Notes: a model not told the origin generated them from the letters alone. DNA of 64,000 nt from Polytrichum commune (GCA_950295325.1 OX485805.1:54770758-54834757), one strand, 5' to 3'; counted from the stretch's first letter, positions 9,462 through 21,505 are shown. Numbers and translations are program-made.

Positions 9462-10690
9462 CCGGAAGGCCTCACTCCAAAGTTCATGTCCAAAATTGGA
9501 GCTTTGTTTTCCATTGTGGAACAAGTGTTCAAGGACATGTATAGATTGGAATTACTACCGGAGATCAAAGTGCATCCGACATTTCATGTCTCATTACGAA
9601 AGTCATTTTAGGACGACACCTTGTGGCCTGAACACAAGCAAGTGATTAGGCCATGTCCCGACCTTGTGGACGTCATTTGGAACATGAGGTAGGAGGGCAT
9701 CCCCAAGTGTAGGAAGCCCAAGTGAAAATGAAAGAAAATGTACAAAGGAGTAGTTGGTGAAATGGTGAGGATACCATGAGAAAGAAGCCGTTTGGGTAGC
9801 GGCAAGAGACATGATGAACGCCAAGGAATTGGTAAAGCACTTTGAAGAAACTAAGGCTAGACATTCCAATAAAATGAAGCGTAGGCATTGATGAGGACAT
9901 CAATCTCCTTTAGTGGGGGAGAGACGCTAGTAGCACACTTAGCTTCGAGGTTAATTATGCCACAACATGAACTTGTTCTTTGGCTTGAGGGAATAAAGTC
10001 CAAACTTTAGTGGTGCAAAGAGAAAAGTATGAGATGAGGTCCTAGTCTTGTACTTGTGCTTGGTTAATGGAAGAGGGGGAATAGATATGCCAAACTAGGT
10101 TGGGTAAGCCGAGTAATTGGGGGCCATGGCTTGGAGGGGCCTTGGATAAAACCAAGAAACTTCTTAGTTGTGGGCTTGTCCGGGCGGGGGCGAGGTGATG
10201 GCGCGTGCTCATAAAAGTGCTACCCGTGAGCTAACGAGAGTTGGCGCATGGGAGTCATGAACCCATGTCTCGAAAGAGCAAAGTGGGAACCGAGTCGGGC
10301 GGGACTTGGCATCACCCCCGTGCGATCGAGGCGTGGCTTAACAATGGAAAGCCATCTCGGAGTTGCAACCGAGACAACTTAGTGGAAGCGTTGAGGTCTC
10401 GCCTAGATGTGTCACGTTAGGCTAGTGGAGCCTAACGGGGGAGGCCCCAAAGGAGGGGCAACCCAAGTGAGTCCCAAAGTAGGTGGGTCTAGTATAGGTT
10501 AGGTCCTTGGATAAGAGATCCAAGGTCGCTAACGGACCACCTAGGAACGACACCTTTGGGACTATGCCAAATTTGAAGATGCATTGTGGGGGTCGCGCCC
10601 TAAGGTAAACACAATGCCGCACCATAGAGGATGGCAACTTGAGAATTGGTGTGCCGACTACGAGTATAGTCGATGAGGGCATCGACTCCG
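9462..10690 (+). other. E1 3' internal region, no intact gene
   Basis: The first part (to about 9890) continues the end of pol, with a PEIKVHPTFHVSLRKSF-type tail like the region before a chromodomain, broken by stops. From about 9900 the sequence is non-coding and closely matched in E2 (20700-21490). Confidence 0.5.
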
Positions 10691-10705
10691 TTTGGTGGGG
10701 GTGAG
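10691..10705 (+). promoter_or_regulatory. E1 polypurine tract
   Basis: TTTGGTGGGGGTGAG ends immediately before the TG of the 3' LTR, where plus-strand DNA synthesis would start. The E2 copy at 21491-21505 is identical. Confidence 0.8.
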
Positions 10706-11680
10706 TGTCGCGCACCTCTCCATAAGGAGTGCCCGAAACACCATGGGCACAAGGGGGACCCCGGAGTGACACCCGGGACTTGTGGCGCCATTGGTGAGAG
10801 GGCCCAAGTGATCCTAGTGTGGGTGAGGGCCCCGGGCGTTGGGAACGCCTCCCACCCACTGAGACTAGGAAGCATGAGGGTAAGGCCATGAGCTATGCGT
10901 AGCTCATAGCGTGGTGATTCTAGAATGCTCAAGAACACCTCAATCGGAGGTGTGAGCTAGGAGTTATGGCCATTTGAGTGGGGCGCTGTCCCGGGACAGC
11001 GCCCTGGTGCAGCAGTGCCTGGGAGTGACTCCCGGGACTGCCAAGGTTCAAAGAGGCATAACGTCCTCATAACTTGCCCAAATGGGGCAAGTGAGGAGTC
11101 CATCGGCATCTACGTGAAACGTAGATGAAGATGGAGTGGTTGGTTGTTATGATCAGACATCATACAAGGAAGTTATGATGGTCTGAAGCTGCTGGGGGGT
11201 TCTAGGCCCAGCAGCTAAAGGAAAATGTCCACTTGGCCCCAACTCTTGGTAGAGAGACAAGAGGTTGGTTGACGGTGGGGTAGGGGCCCCGCGTGAAGTC
11301 CTAGAGGCTTATAGGGGTGAGGTGGTGTGGCCTCACCCACCCGAGGCCGAACGGCAAGGCCTCCATGGGCTTTGGCCTATTGTGAGGCCATAGTTGCCTA
11401 GTATGGTTCGGGTTGTTGTAGTGTTGCTCCGGCAACGCGATGATCAACATAGGATTGGACTTCCATGGATGGAAGTCCACATTGGGGAAATGGGTTACCG
11501 ATTAAGGGGTGAGTCCCGAAAGCAAAGTAGGAGGGTTGGTTCCCTCCTATGAACTATTGGTCCGGGGTTAGAGGAGCTAACCATTAGCATGGCGGTATGC
11601 GAAGGGTTAGCCACTCGTAACCTTTGCTAGAATTGAAAATTGGCAAGATGGTCAAGGGGGGGCTAGCAAGGGTTGCGACA
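10706..11680 (+). repeat. E1 3' LTR
   Basis: 975 bp, same length as the 5' LTR and no difference found by eye. It ends GCGACA, directly followed by the ACTCC duplication and then host coding sequence. Confidence 0.93.
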
Positions 11681-11685
11681 ACTCC

Positions 11686-14020
11686 GGATTACTATATGTT
11701 CGGAGCCTCGGGCGAGGTGGTGAGTTCTGCAGCTGTGACACGTGCTCAAACCGTGTCACGAGCCACGCCTTCGACCACAGGAGAGTCTGTGGACAGCTTA
11801 CGAGCTCGGCACAATGGTCCCGCGGATCAGATTGGTCAGGCATGCCTTCCATTGTCTTTTGGATTGGCTGATGCTGCCCAATCTGTCAGTGGTCGCAATT
11901 CGAGCTTGGAGGCTTCGAGTCCGTCGACCGACGTGGTGCACACTTTGGCATCCAAAGTGTTGCACACGCCTTTGTTCACAGCGATGGATTGGTCGTCATC
12001 CAATATCCAACCAGCTAAGGTTTTTTACCTAGCAGGTAGGATATTGGAGGGGAAGGCAACCCCGTCTTCTCTTACTGTGGCTCAAGCAACCGCAGACCTT
12101 CCTACCACGGAGGATCCTGAGGAAGCCGCCAAACGGCGAGCGAGGCTTGCAGAGGAGGCCATTGCGTCTTTTGACGCACACACCTTGGATGGCCAGGAGC
12201 CAACTACATCTTATCATTCACCAGCCTCTGCAGGCGCAGCTTATCTATCCGATGTAGCTGCTCGACCTGCTCGCGAGCGTCGAGGCATTCGACCTGGCGT
12301 TGTACGGATGGTGAATGATACCGGCATTTTGGTGGTCAGTCGCACTGGGAGCAATGTTACTCAGGTTGCTCCCCGTTGTGTGATGATGGATTCAGGGGCA
12401 CAGCCAGTTATGATCGGCAAGAGGCTTGCCCAAGAGTTGGGGTTGACGGCCGAGGATTTGGCTCCCTGTCCATTCACCATTGTCACATCCATTGGTCACG
12501 TGGAGCGGGCCACGGGATATACTCGGGAGCCATTACAGCTTAGCTTCCGAGTGAAGCCTGGAGATTCACCCGCACCTCTTCTTCTTAGGTGTGCGGTGAC
12601 GGATGCGACCAACTATGACATTTTAGTTGGTCAGCAAGCACTTTATCCTCTTGGTTTTGGTTTGGACAACTGGACTGAAGAGGCGTGGATCCGACCAGGT
12701 TGGTCAATTGGGGATGGCCGCAGGGAACTTATTCCCGTGGCTTTCGCGGCAGCCGCGACCATAGCACCATTATCTATGGTTTTTGGATGTGGTGCTATGG
12801 TGGACGCATTGTCTTATGGTTCCGCATTGTTGGATGAGTCATTGGCGTTCATGGGGAGTACAGACGATCCACGGGATATGGCACCTAAGGGTGCATTGGT
12901 GCGCCATCCCAAGGATCCCCTCCCTCCTTGGCGTGATTCCGCCGAGCTATTTCGAAGGTGCGAGAATATTGTTCACTCTCTCACTCCTAGGACACCGGTC
13001 ATACCGGGTGTCCTCTCGGCATTGGCACATCCCATTTTATGGCAGCCGCCAGACGCGGGAATTACTTTGGTGGAACTGTTTGGGGGCATCGGCACAGGCT
13101 TAGCGGCCGTATTGGAGGCTGGCCTCACGGTTAGACGATATGTCTATGTGGACAACTCTCAAGTGTCCACCCGTGTGGCTCGTCATCATCTTCACCAATT
13201 GATGGTATTGTACCCCCAGCAGTTACCTCCAACTGCCATTCGTGGGTGTTTTTCACGTCTCCCTCGTGATGTCACACTCATCAGTGAGGCCGATTTACGA
13301 CACTTGGGTCCAGTGGATATGGTGATTGCGGGATGGCCATGCCAGGGCCATTCACGTGCTGGAGCAGGCGGAGGACTAGAGGATACCAGGTCTAGTCTAT
13401 TTTGGGACCTCATTCGTCTCATGCAGTGGTGGTATTCCCACCAATTTTCCCCTCCAGCGTATATTTTCGAGAATGTACCTATGTTCGGAGACTCCCGGGC
13501 CAAGGTGGTGGAAGGCGATCATTATGTTCGTCAACACCTTGGAGATCCAATTTTTGTAGATGCTGCGAGCATTGGTTCTTATGCCCACCGGCCTCGGTGG
13601 ATTTGGACCAACCTCACACCATCATCTACATTAGCTGCAGCATTTTCTGCAGTGCCTCCACCTTTTGATCAAAAGGTGGACAACATCTTGGATCCAAACC
13701 GGACTTCTTTGCCGGTTGTCCGAGATGATTTACCCCCATTGGCATTGGTCAACAAAGTGGGGGCACCACGGCGGGCTTTTCCCACATTTATGACGTTTCC
13801 ACAGTCATTTGCTTTCCGCGATCAGGGGCCAGGTATGGTGTGGGATGCTCACACCAAAACCCACACCGAACCATTGGCAGATGAACGGGAGCGTGCAATG
13901 GGATTTCGCACTGGCACCACCGCAGCTCCTGGCCTTTCTGAAGGCCAACGACGCTTCGTATTGGGCCAAGCCATGGATCTTCATACTATGGTGTGGACTG
14001 TTGGTTTATGTCTTTCATAG
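11686..14020 (+). CDS. Protease and C5 DNA methyltransferase (host element ORF1, piece 3)
   Basis: An aspartic protease comes first (CVMMDSGAQPVMIG; active-site Asp codon at 12388, later YDILVGQQAL). The second half is a cytosine-C5 methyltransferase. Motif I is VELFGGIGTG (about 13069-13098), the catalytic GWPCQGHSRAG has its Cys codon at 13340-13342, and motif VI is IFENVP (about 13464-13481). The motif VIII-like AHRPRW and the C-terminal ERERAMGFRTG and RFVLGQAMD complete the fold. All landmark residues of an active enzyme are present, so it should transfer methyl groups from S-adenosylmethionine to cytosine. It is fused in frame downstream of Gag-protease. The ORF ends with TAG at 14018-14020. 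Sequence upstream of 11686 in this frame is nested LTR. Why the element carries it is unknown; silencing of rivals or protection of its DNA are inferences. Confidence 0.9.
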
Positions 14021-14319
14021 CAAAGGCATTGTGGTGACCAGTGGTTGCCTCTGGGGGCAGAGAACTCTGGTCAGGGGGCACAACGGTCCACATCCATTGA
14101 GGAGGGAATTCATGCCATGGTTGGAGAAGCCGAACGAATTTCTCAATTCGAGCAGCATGTAATGGAGGAGCTTCGAGCTCAACATTTTTACACTGCTTCG
14201 GCTTCTTCGCCTCCGGTGGTGGCTTCATCATCACATATTGGTGGTGTGATGAAGAAATGCCAGACTCTAGTGCTAGCACTGAGACTGGGGGCATGGTTAA
14301 TGCTCCCTCCTCTCATTAG
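14021..14319 (+). other. ORF1-ORF2 junction with two stops and a frame change
   Basis: After the TAG at 14018 the same frame stays open to 14326 and looks coding (for example EAERISQFEQHVMEELRAQH). The RT frame, one base back, looks coding from about 14256 (DEEMPDSSASTETGG) but has a TAG at 14317-14319. Two stops and one frame change fall within 300 bp, while neither ORF has any over the remaining 6.9 kb. This may be a translational control region, or the only decayed part. Confidence 0.5.
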
Positions 14320-15424
14320 CAATTAGAGTCTGTGCCAGCATCAGGTAGTTCTCCTTTGGTGGAGAGGGAGACTACAGAGTTTGATGATTGGCCACTTGAA
14401 TTAGGCCCTCGTCTCACTGGTGCTGAGGCACGTAAGGTACGAGCATTTATTCGCTCGTACCGTAGATGTTTTGCTTTTAGTCTTCAGGATCTTGAAGGTT
14501 ATAAAGGAAAACCCATCCACATTCAGTTGGAGGACGACCATCCCATTTTTCGGAGACCTTACAGGCTCAGTGTTTCCGAGCGGATTGGCGTTCAGGCTCG
14601 TTGCCGAGAGCTCTTGGCAGCAGGGCTAATCGAACTTTCCAACGGGGAGTATGCTTGTGCTACGGTTATGCCATCGAAGAAGGATATCTTTGGCAATTGG
14701 ACGGAGAAACGGATGTGTGGGGATTACCGTCCAGTTAATCGGAAGACCAAGTCGGATCGGTATCCCATGCCGATTCCGGAGGAGTTGTTCGATGCCATCG
14801 GATTTTCTCGGGTCTTTAGCACCTTGGACTTGAGATCCGGATATCACCAACTTCCATTACTTACGGGAGATCGGGTGAAGACCGCATTTTGGGGAGTTGA
14901 TCAAGATGGGAAAGATCAACTTTATCATTGGAAGTTTCTTCCATTTGGCCTGAAGAATGCACCCGCTAAGTTTCAGCGGGTGATGGATCAGGTTCTCTCT
15001 GGCTTGCCCTTTGCTCGGTGTTACATAGACGATGTGATCATCTTCAGCACAACACCACAGGAGCATGTGAGGCATCTGCAAGCCGTTTTTGAACGGTTGC
15101 AGCGGTGGGGATTGCGCTTGCACCACGGCAAGTGCAAGTTTTTCCATGACCGGTTGGCATATTTGGGACATATGATTGTTCCAGGAGGTCTTGGGGTACA
15201 ACAAGCTAAGGTGGACGCATTGCAGAAGATTCCGGCACCGGTAGATGTGCCGAGACTTCGTGCTTTCTTGGGCTTGGCGAATTACTATCGGCGATTCGTC
15301 AAAAACTTTAGCTTGATTGCCAAGCCGCTCACCATTCTCACGAGCAAGGACCAACCTTGGTCTTGGGGTCGTGAGCAGCAACAGGCATTTGAGACATTGA
15401 AGCAGAAACTGGGTACGGCTCCAG
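14320..15424 (+). CDS. Reverse transcriptase (host element ORF2, piece 1)
   Basis: This is the RNA-dependent DNA polymerase of the element. The approach segment HIQLEDDHPIFRRPYRLS leads to the canonical gypsy RT: CGDYRPVNRKT, FSTLDLRSGYHQL, FLPFGLKNAPAKFQRVMD and the catalytic YIDDVIIFS (codons 15022-15048). The thumb and connection follow (LRAFLGLANYYRRFV). The frame opens at 14320 after a TAG; no ATG is obvious, so entry by readthrough or frameshift from ORF1 is plausible. At 15424 the frame is cut by E2 and resumes at 22484 in phase. The tail to 15444 is LTR sequence. Confidence 0.9.
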
Positions 15425-16398
15425 TGTCGCGCACCTCTCCATGAGGAGTGCCCGAAACACCATGGGCACAAGGGGGACCCCGGAGTGACACCCAGGACTT
15501 GTGGCGCCGTTGGTGAGAGGGCCCAAGTGATCCTAGTGTGGGTGAGGGCCCCGGGCGTTGGGAACGCCTCCCACCCACTGAGACTAGGAAGCATGAGGGT
15601 AAGGCCATGAGCTATGCGTAGCTCATAGCGTGGTGATTCTAGAATGCTCAAGAACACCTCAATCGGAGGTGTGAGCTAGGAGTTATGGCCATTTGAGTGG
15701 GGCGCTGTCCCGGGACAGCGCCCTGGTGCAGCAGTGCCTGGGAGTGACTCCCGGGACTGCCAAGGTTCAAAGAGGCATAACGTCCTCATAACTTGCCCAA
15801 ATGGGGCAAGTGAGGAGTCCATCGGCATCTACGTGAAACGTAGATGAAGATGGAGTGGTTGGTTGTTATGATCAGACATCATACAAGGAAGTTATGATGG
15901 TCTGAAGCTGTGGGGGCTTCTAGGCCCAGCAGCTAAGGGAAAATGTCCACTTGGCCCCAACTCTTGGTAGAGAGACAAGAGGTTGGTTGACGGTGGGGTG
16001 GGGGCCCCGCGTGAAGTCCTAGAGGCTTATATGGGTGAGGTGGTGTGGCCTCACCCACCCGAGGCCGAACGGCACGGCCTCCATGGGCATTGGCCCAATG
16101 TGAGGCCATAGTTGCCTAGTATGGTTCGGGTTGTTGTAGTGTTGCTCCGGCAACGCGATGATCAACATAGGATTGGACTTCCATGGATGGAAGTCCACAT
16201 TGGGGAAATGGGTTACCGATTAAGGGGTGAGTCCCGAAAGCAAAGTAGGAGGGTTGGTTCCCTCCTATGAACTATTGGTCCGGGGTTAGAGGAGCTAACC
16301 ATTAGCATGGCGGTATGCGAAGGGTTAGCCACTCGTAACCTTTGCTAGAATTGAAAATTGGCAAGATGGTCAAGGGGGGGCTAGCAAGGGTTGCGACA
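15425..16398 (+). repeat. E2 5' LTR (mosaic)
   Basis: 974 bp. Up to about 15875 it carries the variants of the E1 LTRs (ACTGAGACTAGGAAGC, AACGTCCTCATAAC). After about 15910 it carries those of its own 3' LTR (GTGGGGGCTTCTAGG). The switch falls in a shared stretch at about 15875-15911. Confidence 0.9.
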
Positions 16399-16400
16399 CG

Positions 16401-16418
16401 TGGTATCAGAGCAGGGTT
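16401..16418 (+). promoter_or_regulatory. E2 primer binding site
   Basis: TGGTATCAGAGCAGGGTT lies 2 nt after the 5' LTR, as in E1. It fits initiator-methionine tRNA. Confidence 0.9.
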
Positions 16419-18226
16419 CCAAGTTTTGAGCTCGCACTTTGAGGGAAACATGGGTATCAAAAATGCGGGTTATGATGGTGAGCCCGGGGTTTCCAAAAGG
16501 TTGTGAGGCTCAAATTGGAAAAAGGATCATGTGCAAATGGAGTTTGACCATACCATTGATTTTAATGGTAATGGTGGGCATGAGGGTGGATTCGGTGAGG
16601 AAAATGGAGGTGTCCTTTGAAAGGGCTCCCGCAAACCTCAAATAGTATTTGGGGCCTAGAATACCGAATGCACCCAAAACCTTGGAGGGTATTAATGTTG
16701 GATTGAAATTTCAATTCGAGATGCTTCGAAGGTTCGGATGTTGAAATGAACTTGGTGCTAATGAGGCACCCGGGGCCTCTTAAGGCCTATGTGCGCTATT
16801 CAAATGCACAAATGAAGGATACACCTAAAACGGACGAGCTTTCTAAGAAATGCATCGTTTTAGGTGGGGTTTTAAAAGCGGGTGGTGGATGCCTTGTTTA
16901 AGTCCCCAAGGCTTCTTGAGGACATGGTGGGGATCATCGAGTTTGCAAGATCATTGAATCCGATGGTCCCGAAGAAAAGTTTGGCGGCGCATCACCACAA
17001 GTGGCTTTAGCCAAAGTTGGTCCCAAAGAAATGAGTGCAAATTGTTTGGTTCATTTTACTTAGGCAAAATATGTTGGTGCCGCTAACGGAATGTTGAAAG
17101 GTGGCTTTATGCTTCCAAGGCAAATCATACTCATGCCGCGGACGGAATGTTGGAAGGTGGGTTTGTCCTACCAAGGCAATTCATGTTCGTGCCGCATACG
17201 GAGTGTGGGAAGGTGGCTTTGTGCTATCAAGGGAAAACATGTTTGTTTTGTGGACAAATTATTGGAAATTGCTTTTGTGGCACTAAACCAATTCGTCCCA
17301 CGGACGAAATGTTAAAAGTTGGCTTTGCGGACCGAGCCAAAACATATTGTTGCGGTGGACGGAGAATTAGATGGTGGCTTTGTGGCCAAGGCTAGTAGCC
17401 TTAAGCCAAGGCCAAGTCATGTATACCTTGAGGCTCAAATGAATGGGAGATATGTCTCATGAGTTGTCAAAGAGGCAACGGACTCTTTCATGAGCCGAAA
17501 GCTCACAAGGGGGTTGGGGCTCGCGGACGGGTAGAGCCGGCAAGCCCACCAAAGTACGGTTTGCAAAGGGCAAACCGCATGAAGCAAAGGAGGCGGCGAT
17601 GCATGTAACCTTTTGATGTGGGATATTAGGTTTTTGTCAACATTTCACTCTATGTGAAATAAATGAGGTGCATGTCATTGGAAAGGTCACCTTCTTTGAA
17701 ACTCACATGAGAGATGTGAGGTGCAAGCCGGTGTGCTTGCGGTGCATTATGATGTGTCATAATGGCAAAGAGATGAAGTTCAAATTGATAAGGACTCCTA
17801 TGGTAGGAGGACCCAAGTTGAATTTGGTCTTAATGGACCAAATGAAAAATGGCCAACATAATAGTCGTGGTTCAATTGGAGCAACTCGATAGAACTTATG
17901 GGGAGGCTAGGAAAGATGGGCCTCCCCTAAACCACTTTGGTGGGATGTTGGGGAGATACAATGATGTATTCACCAATGTGTTGCCCAAAAATTACCGCCA
18001 AGAAATGAAAATAACTTTGCTCAACAAGAGATTGAGTTCTAGAGGTATGTGGTGACAAAGGAAGTTGGTGACAAACATGAAGAATATCAAGGCCATCCAA
18101 AAGGAGAATTGGTCCTTGACTCAAGAAAATGGCTTAGGTCATTTATTGGCCTAGCCAACTACTACCACCACTTCATTCGAGGTTTTTCTAAGGTTGCTAG
18201 GACCTTAGTCAATTTGTTGAAAAAAT
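16419..18226 (+). pseudogene. E2 gag/protease/RT-region relics with 56 bp array
   Basis: This is homologous to 5624-7431 of E1. The array of about 56 bp units lies at about 17020-17395. The RT-end relic RSFIGLANYYHHFIRGFSKVAR is at about 18135-18200. No catalytic motif survives and stops are frequent. Nothing here can be assigned a working product. Confidence 0.5.
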
Positions 18227-18860
18227 GGCTATCCCAAGAGTGGGATGAGCCTTGTCACCAAGCCTTTGGGAAGCTCAAGAGCAAGTTCCCTTCACAAGAT
18301 GTGGTTAAGTTTCCGGGTTTTCATAAGCATTTTGAGGTGCACATGGAGACGAAGGACTTTATCATTGGCGGATGTTGATCCAAGATGGATGCCCATTGCA
18401 TATGGGAGCATTAAGCTTAAAGGTTGTCAAACCTTGTGCGACTTGTGAAAGAAATGGCTATCCCAAGAGTGGGATGAGCCTTGCTACCAAGTCTTTGAGA
18501 AGCTTAAGAGCAAGTTCTCTTCGCCGCCCGTGCTCAAGTTCGCGGAGTTTGACAAACCTTTTGAGGTGCATACGGGGGCGAGTGACTTTACCATTGGCGG
18601 ATGTTGAGGCAAGATGGATGGCCATGGCATATGAGAGCATGAAGCTCGATGGTTGTCCCACCTTGTGCGACTTGTGGAAGAAATGGCTATCCCAAGAGTG
18701 GGATGATGTTTGTCACGAGTCTTTGGGGAGCTTAACACCAAGTTTTCTTCGCCGCCCGTGCTCAAGTTCGCGGAGCTTGACAAACCTTTCGAGGTGCATA
18801 CGGGGGTGAGTGCCTTTGCCAATGGTGGATTATGTGTAAGATGGATGGCCATTGCATATG
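18227..18860 (+). repeat. E2 triplicated RNase H-start segment
   Basis: Three units start at about 18227, 18456 and 18685, a period of 229 bp, as in E1. The third is followed by a partial fourth-like tail. Confidence 0.75.
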
Positions 18861-19277
18861 GGAGCATGAAGCTCGATGGTTGTCAAAGAAGACAACCAAC
18901 TCATGACAAAGAACTTCTTTGCCGTAGTGCATTGCTTGAAGATGTGGCGACATTATATGGGGTCGCACAAAGCAAAGGTCTACATGGACAATGTGTCCTA
19001 AAAGTATTTTGACATACAAGCGTAAGTGAACGCCAAGTCATTGCGGAGGCATGATAGTTTGGCGCTTATGAAGGTGGATTTGATCCACAAACCGGACCGT
19101 GGAAATGTGGTGCCGGATGCGCGAAGTAGACCGGAAGAGTTCCAAGCAATGAGAACCATCCAAACCTTGTGGCTAATGTGTGCCGGCAAAGGAAACTTGT
19201 GATGCAAGATACGGGAGGGGTAAATTAACTACCCCAAAGCACAAAAGCTTTTAGGTGAGCTTCGCAAGAGCAAGGTG

Positions 19278-20231
19278 CTCAAAGAGGTTAAGTTGGTGGA
19301 CAGATTGTTCAAGTGCAAACAAAGTCGGGTATATGTGCCACAAGGCAAGTTGAGGCTATCGGTTTTGAAGGAGGAATATGATAGTCCTATTGCTGGTCAT
19401 AAAGGAGAAAAAGACAACCGCCGTAGAATGGTGTCAAGGAGGTACCATTGGCCGAGCATAAAAGAAGATATAACCCACTTTGTGAAGGCGTGAATAAAGT
19501 GCCAAGTGAACCGAGCCTCTTATCAAAAGCAAGGCGGTTTCTTGCAACCGTTGCCTATCCCGTCGGCGTCATGGCATAGTATGTGCATGGACTTGATCAC
19601 AAGTTTGCCGGAGTCACATGGGTATGATGCCATCTTGTTGATGGTAGAGCGGTTTGCCAAGTTGGCACACATGGTGCCGATTGTGGGAACCGCCACCGCG
19701 TTGGAGACCGCATAGCCTTTTGTCAAAGGATGGTTGAGGCACCACGGGTTGCCAAGAGTGATTGTGTGGGATCAAGATTCAAAGTTCACAAGTGCATTTT
19801 CAATGCATTTCTCTAAGGAGGTCGGAATGAAACTAAGGTTTAGCACGGCCTTGCATCCCCAAATGGATGGGAAAACGGAGCGTGTGAATGGAGTCTTGAA
19901 GCAATACTTGAGGAACTTGGTGGGGGCGGACCAAGGAGATTGGGCGGACTATGTGGGTCGAGCGGAGTGTAATTGCAATGTAGCCACGCACTTGGCTACC
20001 AAGGGGTGGTCTTTGGTGGTGGCTTATGGAGTGGATGCGCTCCAACCTATTAATCTAGCTCTCGAGGGGGCACATTCAACACTAGAGTTCAACCAAGATG
20101 GTGAGGACTTGGCCAAGGATGGTAAACAAGTCTTGGAGATGACCAAGTTGTTGGTGGAGAAAGCCCGAAGGTGCTACGGAGTGCAAATCAATGCCGGAAG
20201 ACGCGAAGTGGAGTATGAGGTGGGCCAATAA
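19278..20231 (+). pseudogene. E2 integrase relic
   Basis: The integrase core is better preserved than in E1: MCMDLITSLPESHGYDAI, then VIVWDQDSKFTSAFSMHF, then DGKTERVNGVLKQYLRNL, covering the catalytic D, D and E. It has the same TGA in the zinc-binding region (19491-19493) and the same TAG (19713-19715) as E1. A frameshift near 20229 ends the last open part. The shared stops show that both elements descend from an already broken source. Confidence 0.8.
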
Positions 20232-21490
20232 GGTGTTGTTGAATGTGGACAACTTCACCTTGCCCAAAGGCCTTACTTCAAAAGTTCATGTCCAAAATTG
20301 GAGCTTCGTTTTCCATTGTGGAACAAGTGTTCAAGGACATGTATAAGTTGGAATTACCGCCGGAGATCAAAGTGCATCCGACATTTCATGTCTCATTACG
20401 AAAGTCATTTTAGGACGACACCTTGTGGCCCGATCACAAGCAAGTGATTAGGCCACCTCCCGACCTTGTGGAGGTCATTTGGAACATGAGGTAGGAGGGC
20501 ACCCTCAAGTGTAGGAAGCCCAAGTGAAAATGAAAAAAAATGTACAAAAGAGTACTTGGTGAAATGGTGAGGATACCATGAAAAAGAAACCGCTTGGGTG
20601 GCGGCAAGAGACATGGTGAACACCAATGAATAGGTGAAGCACTTTGAAGAAACTAAGGCTAAGGATTCCAATAAAATGAAGCGTAGGCATTGATGAGGAC
20701 ATCAATCTCCTTTAGTGGGGGAGAGACGCTAGTAGCACACTTAGCTTCGAGGTTAATTATGCCACAACATGAACTTGTTCTTTGGCTTGAGGGAATAAAG
20801 TCCAAACTTTAGTGGTGCAAAGAGAAAAGTATGAGATGAGGTCCTAGTCTTGTACTTGTGCTTGGTTAATGGAAGAGGGGGAATAGATATGCCAAACTAG
20901 GTTGGGTAAGCCGAGTAATTGGGGGCCATGGCTTGGAGGGGCCTTGGATAAAACCAAGAAACTTCTTAGTTGTGGGCTTGTCCGGGCGGGGGCGAGGTGA
21001 TGGCGCGTGCTCATAAAAGTGCTACCCGCGAGCTAACGAGAGTTGGCGCATGGGAGTCATGAACCCATGTCTCGAAAGAGCAAAGTGGGAACCGAGTCGG
21101 GCGGGACTTGGCATCACCCCCGTGCGATCGAGGCGTGGCTTAACAATGGAAAGCCATCTCGGAGTTGCAACCGAGACAACTTAGTGGAAGCGTTGAGGTC
21201 TCGCCTAGATGTGTCACGTTAGGCTAGTGGAGCCTAACGGGGGAGGCCCCAAAGGAGGGGCAACGCATGTGAGTCCCGAAGTAGGTGGGTCTAGTATAGG
21301 TTAGGTCCTTGGAGGAGTTCCAAGGTCGCTAATGGACCACCTAGTAACGACACCTTTGGGACCATGCCAAATTTGAAGATGCATTGTGGGGGTCGCGCCC
21401 TAAGGTAAACACAATGCCGCACCATAGAGGATGGCAACTTGAGAATTGGTGTGCCGACTACGAGTATAGTCGATGAGGGCATCGACTCCG
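20232..21490 (+). other. E2 3' internal region, no intact gene
   Basis: This is homologous to 9462-10690 in E1. It has a broken end of pol to about 20690, then non-coding sequence. Confidence 0.5.
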
Positions 21491-21505
21491 TTTGGTGGGG
21501 GTGAG
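21491..21505 (+). promoter_or_regulatory. E2 polypurine tract
   Basis: TTTGGTGGGGGTGAG lies immediately before the 3' LTR, identical to E1. Confidence 0.8.

Larger units (their letters stand above)
4629..11680 (+). mobile_element. E1: full-length, coding-defective LTR retrotransposon (family L)
   Basis: It is 7052 bp with two 975 bp LTRs (4629-5603, 10706-11680) between which I see no difference by eye. The target duplication is ACTCC (4624-4628 and 11681-11685), with a primer site after the 5' LTR and a purine-rich tract before the 3' LTR. The internal 5.1 kb holds fragments of Ty3-type Pol broken by many stops and frame changes. Near-identical LTRs mean recent insertion, yet the coding relics look old. 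It was therefore probably copied by enzymes from another element. It is inserted in the host element Gag. Confidence 0.93.

Noticed and set aside
14857-15657. 266-residue minus-strand ORF
   Set aside because: It runs antisense through reverse transcriptase and across an LTR junction; both sense features explain the openness.
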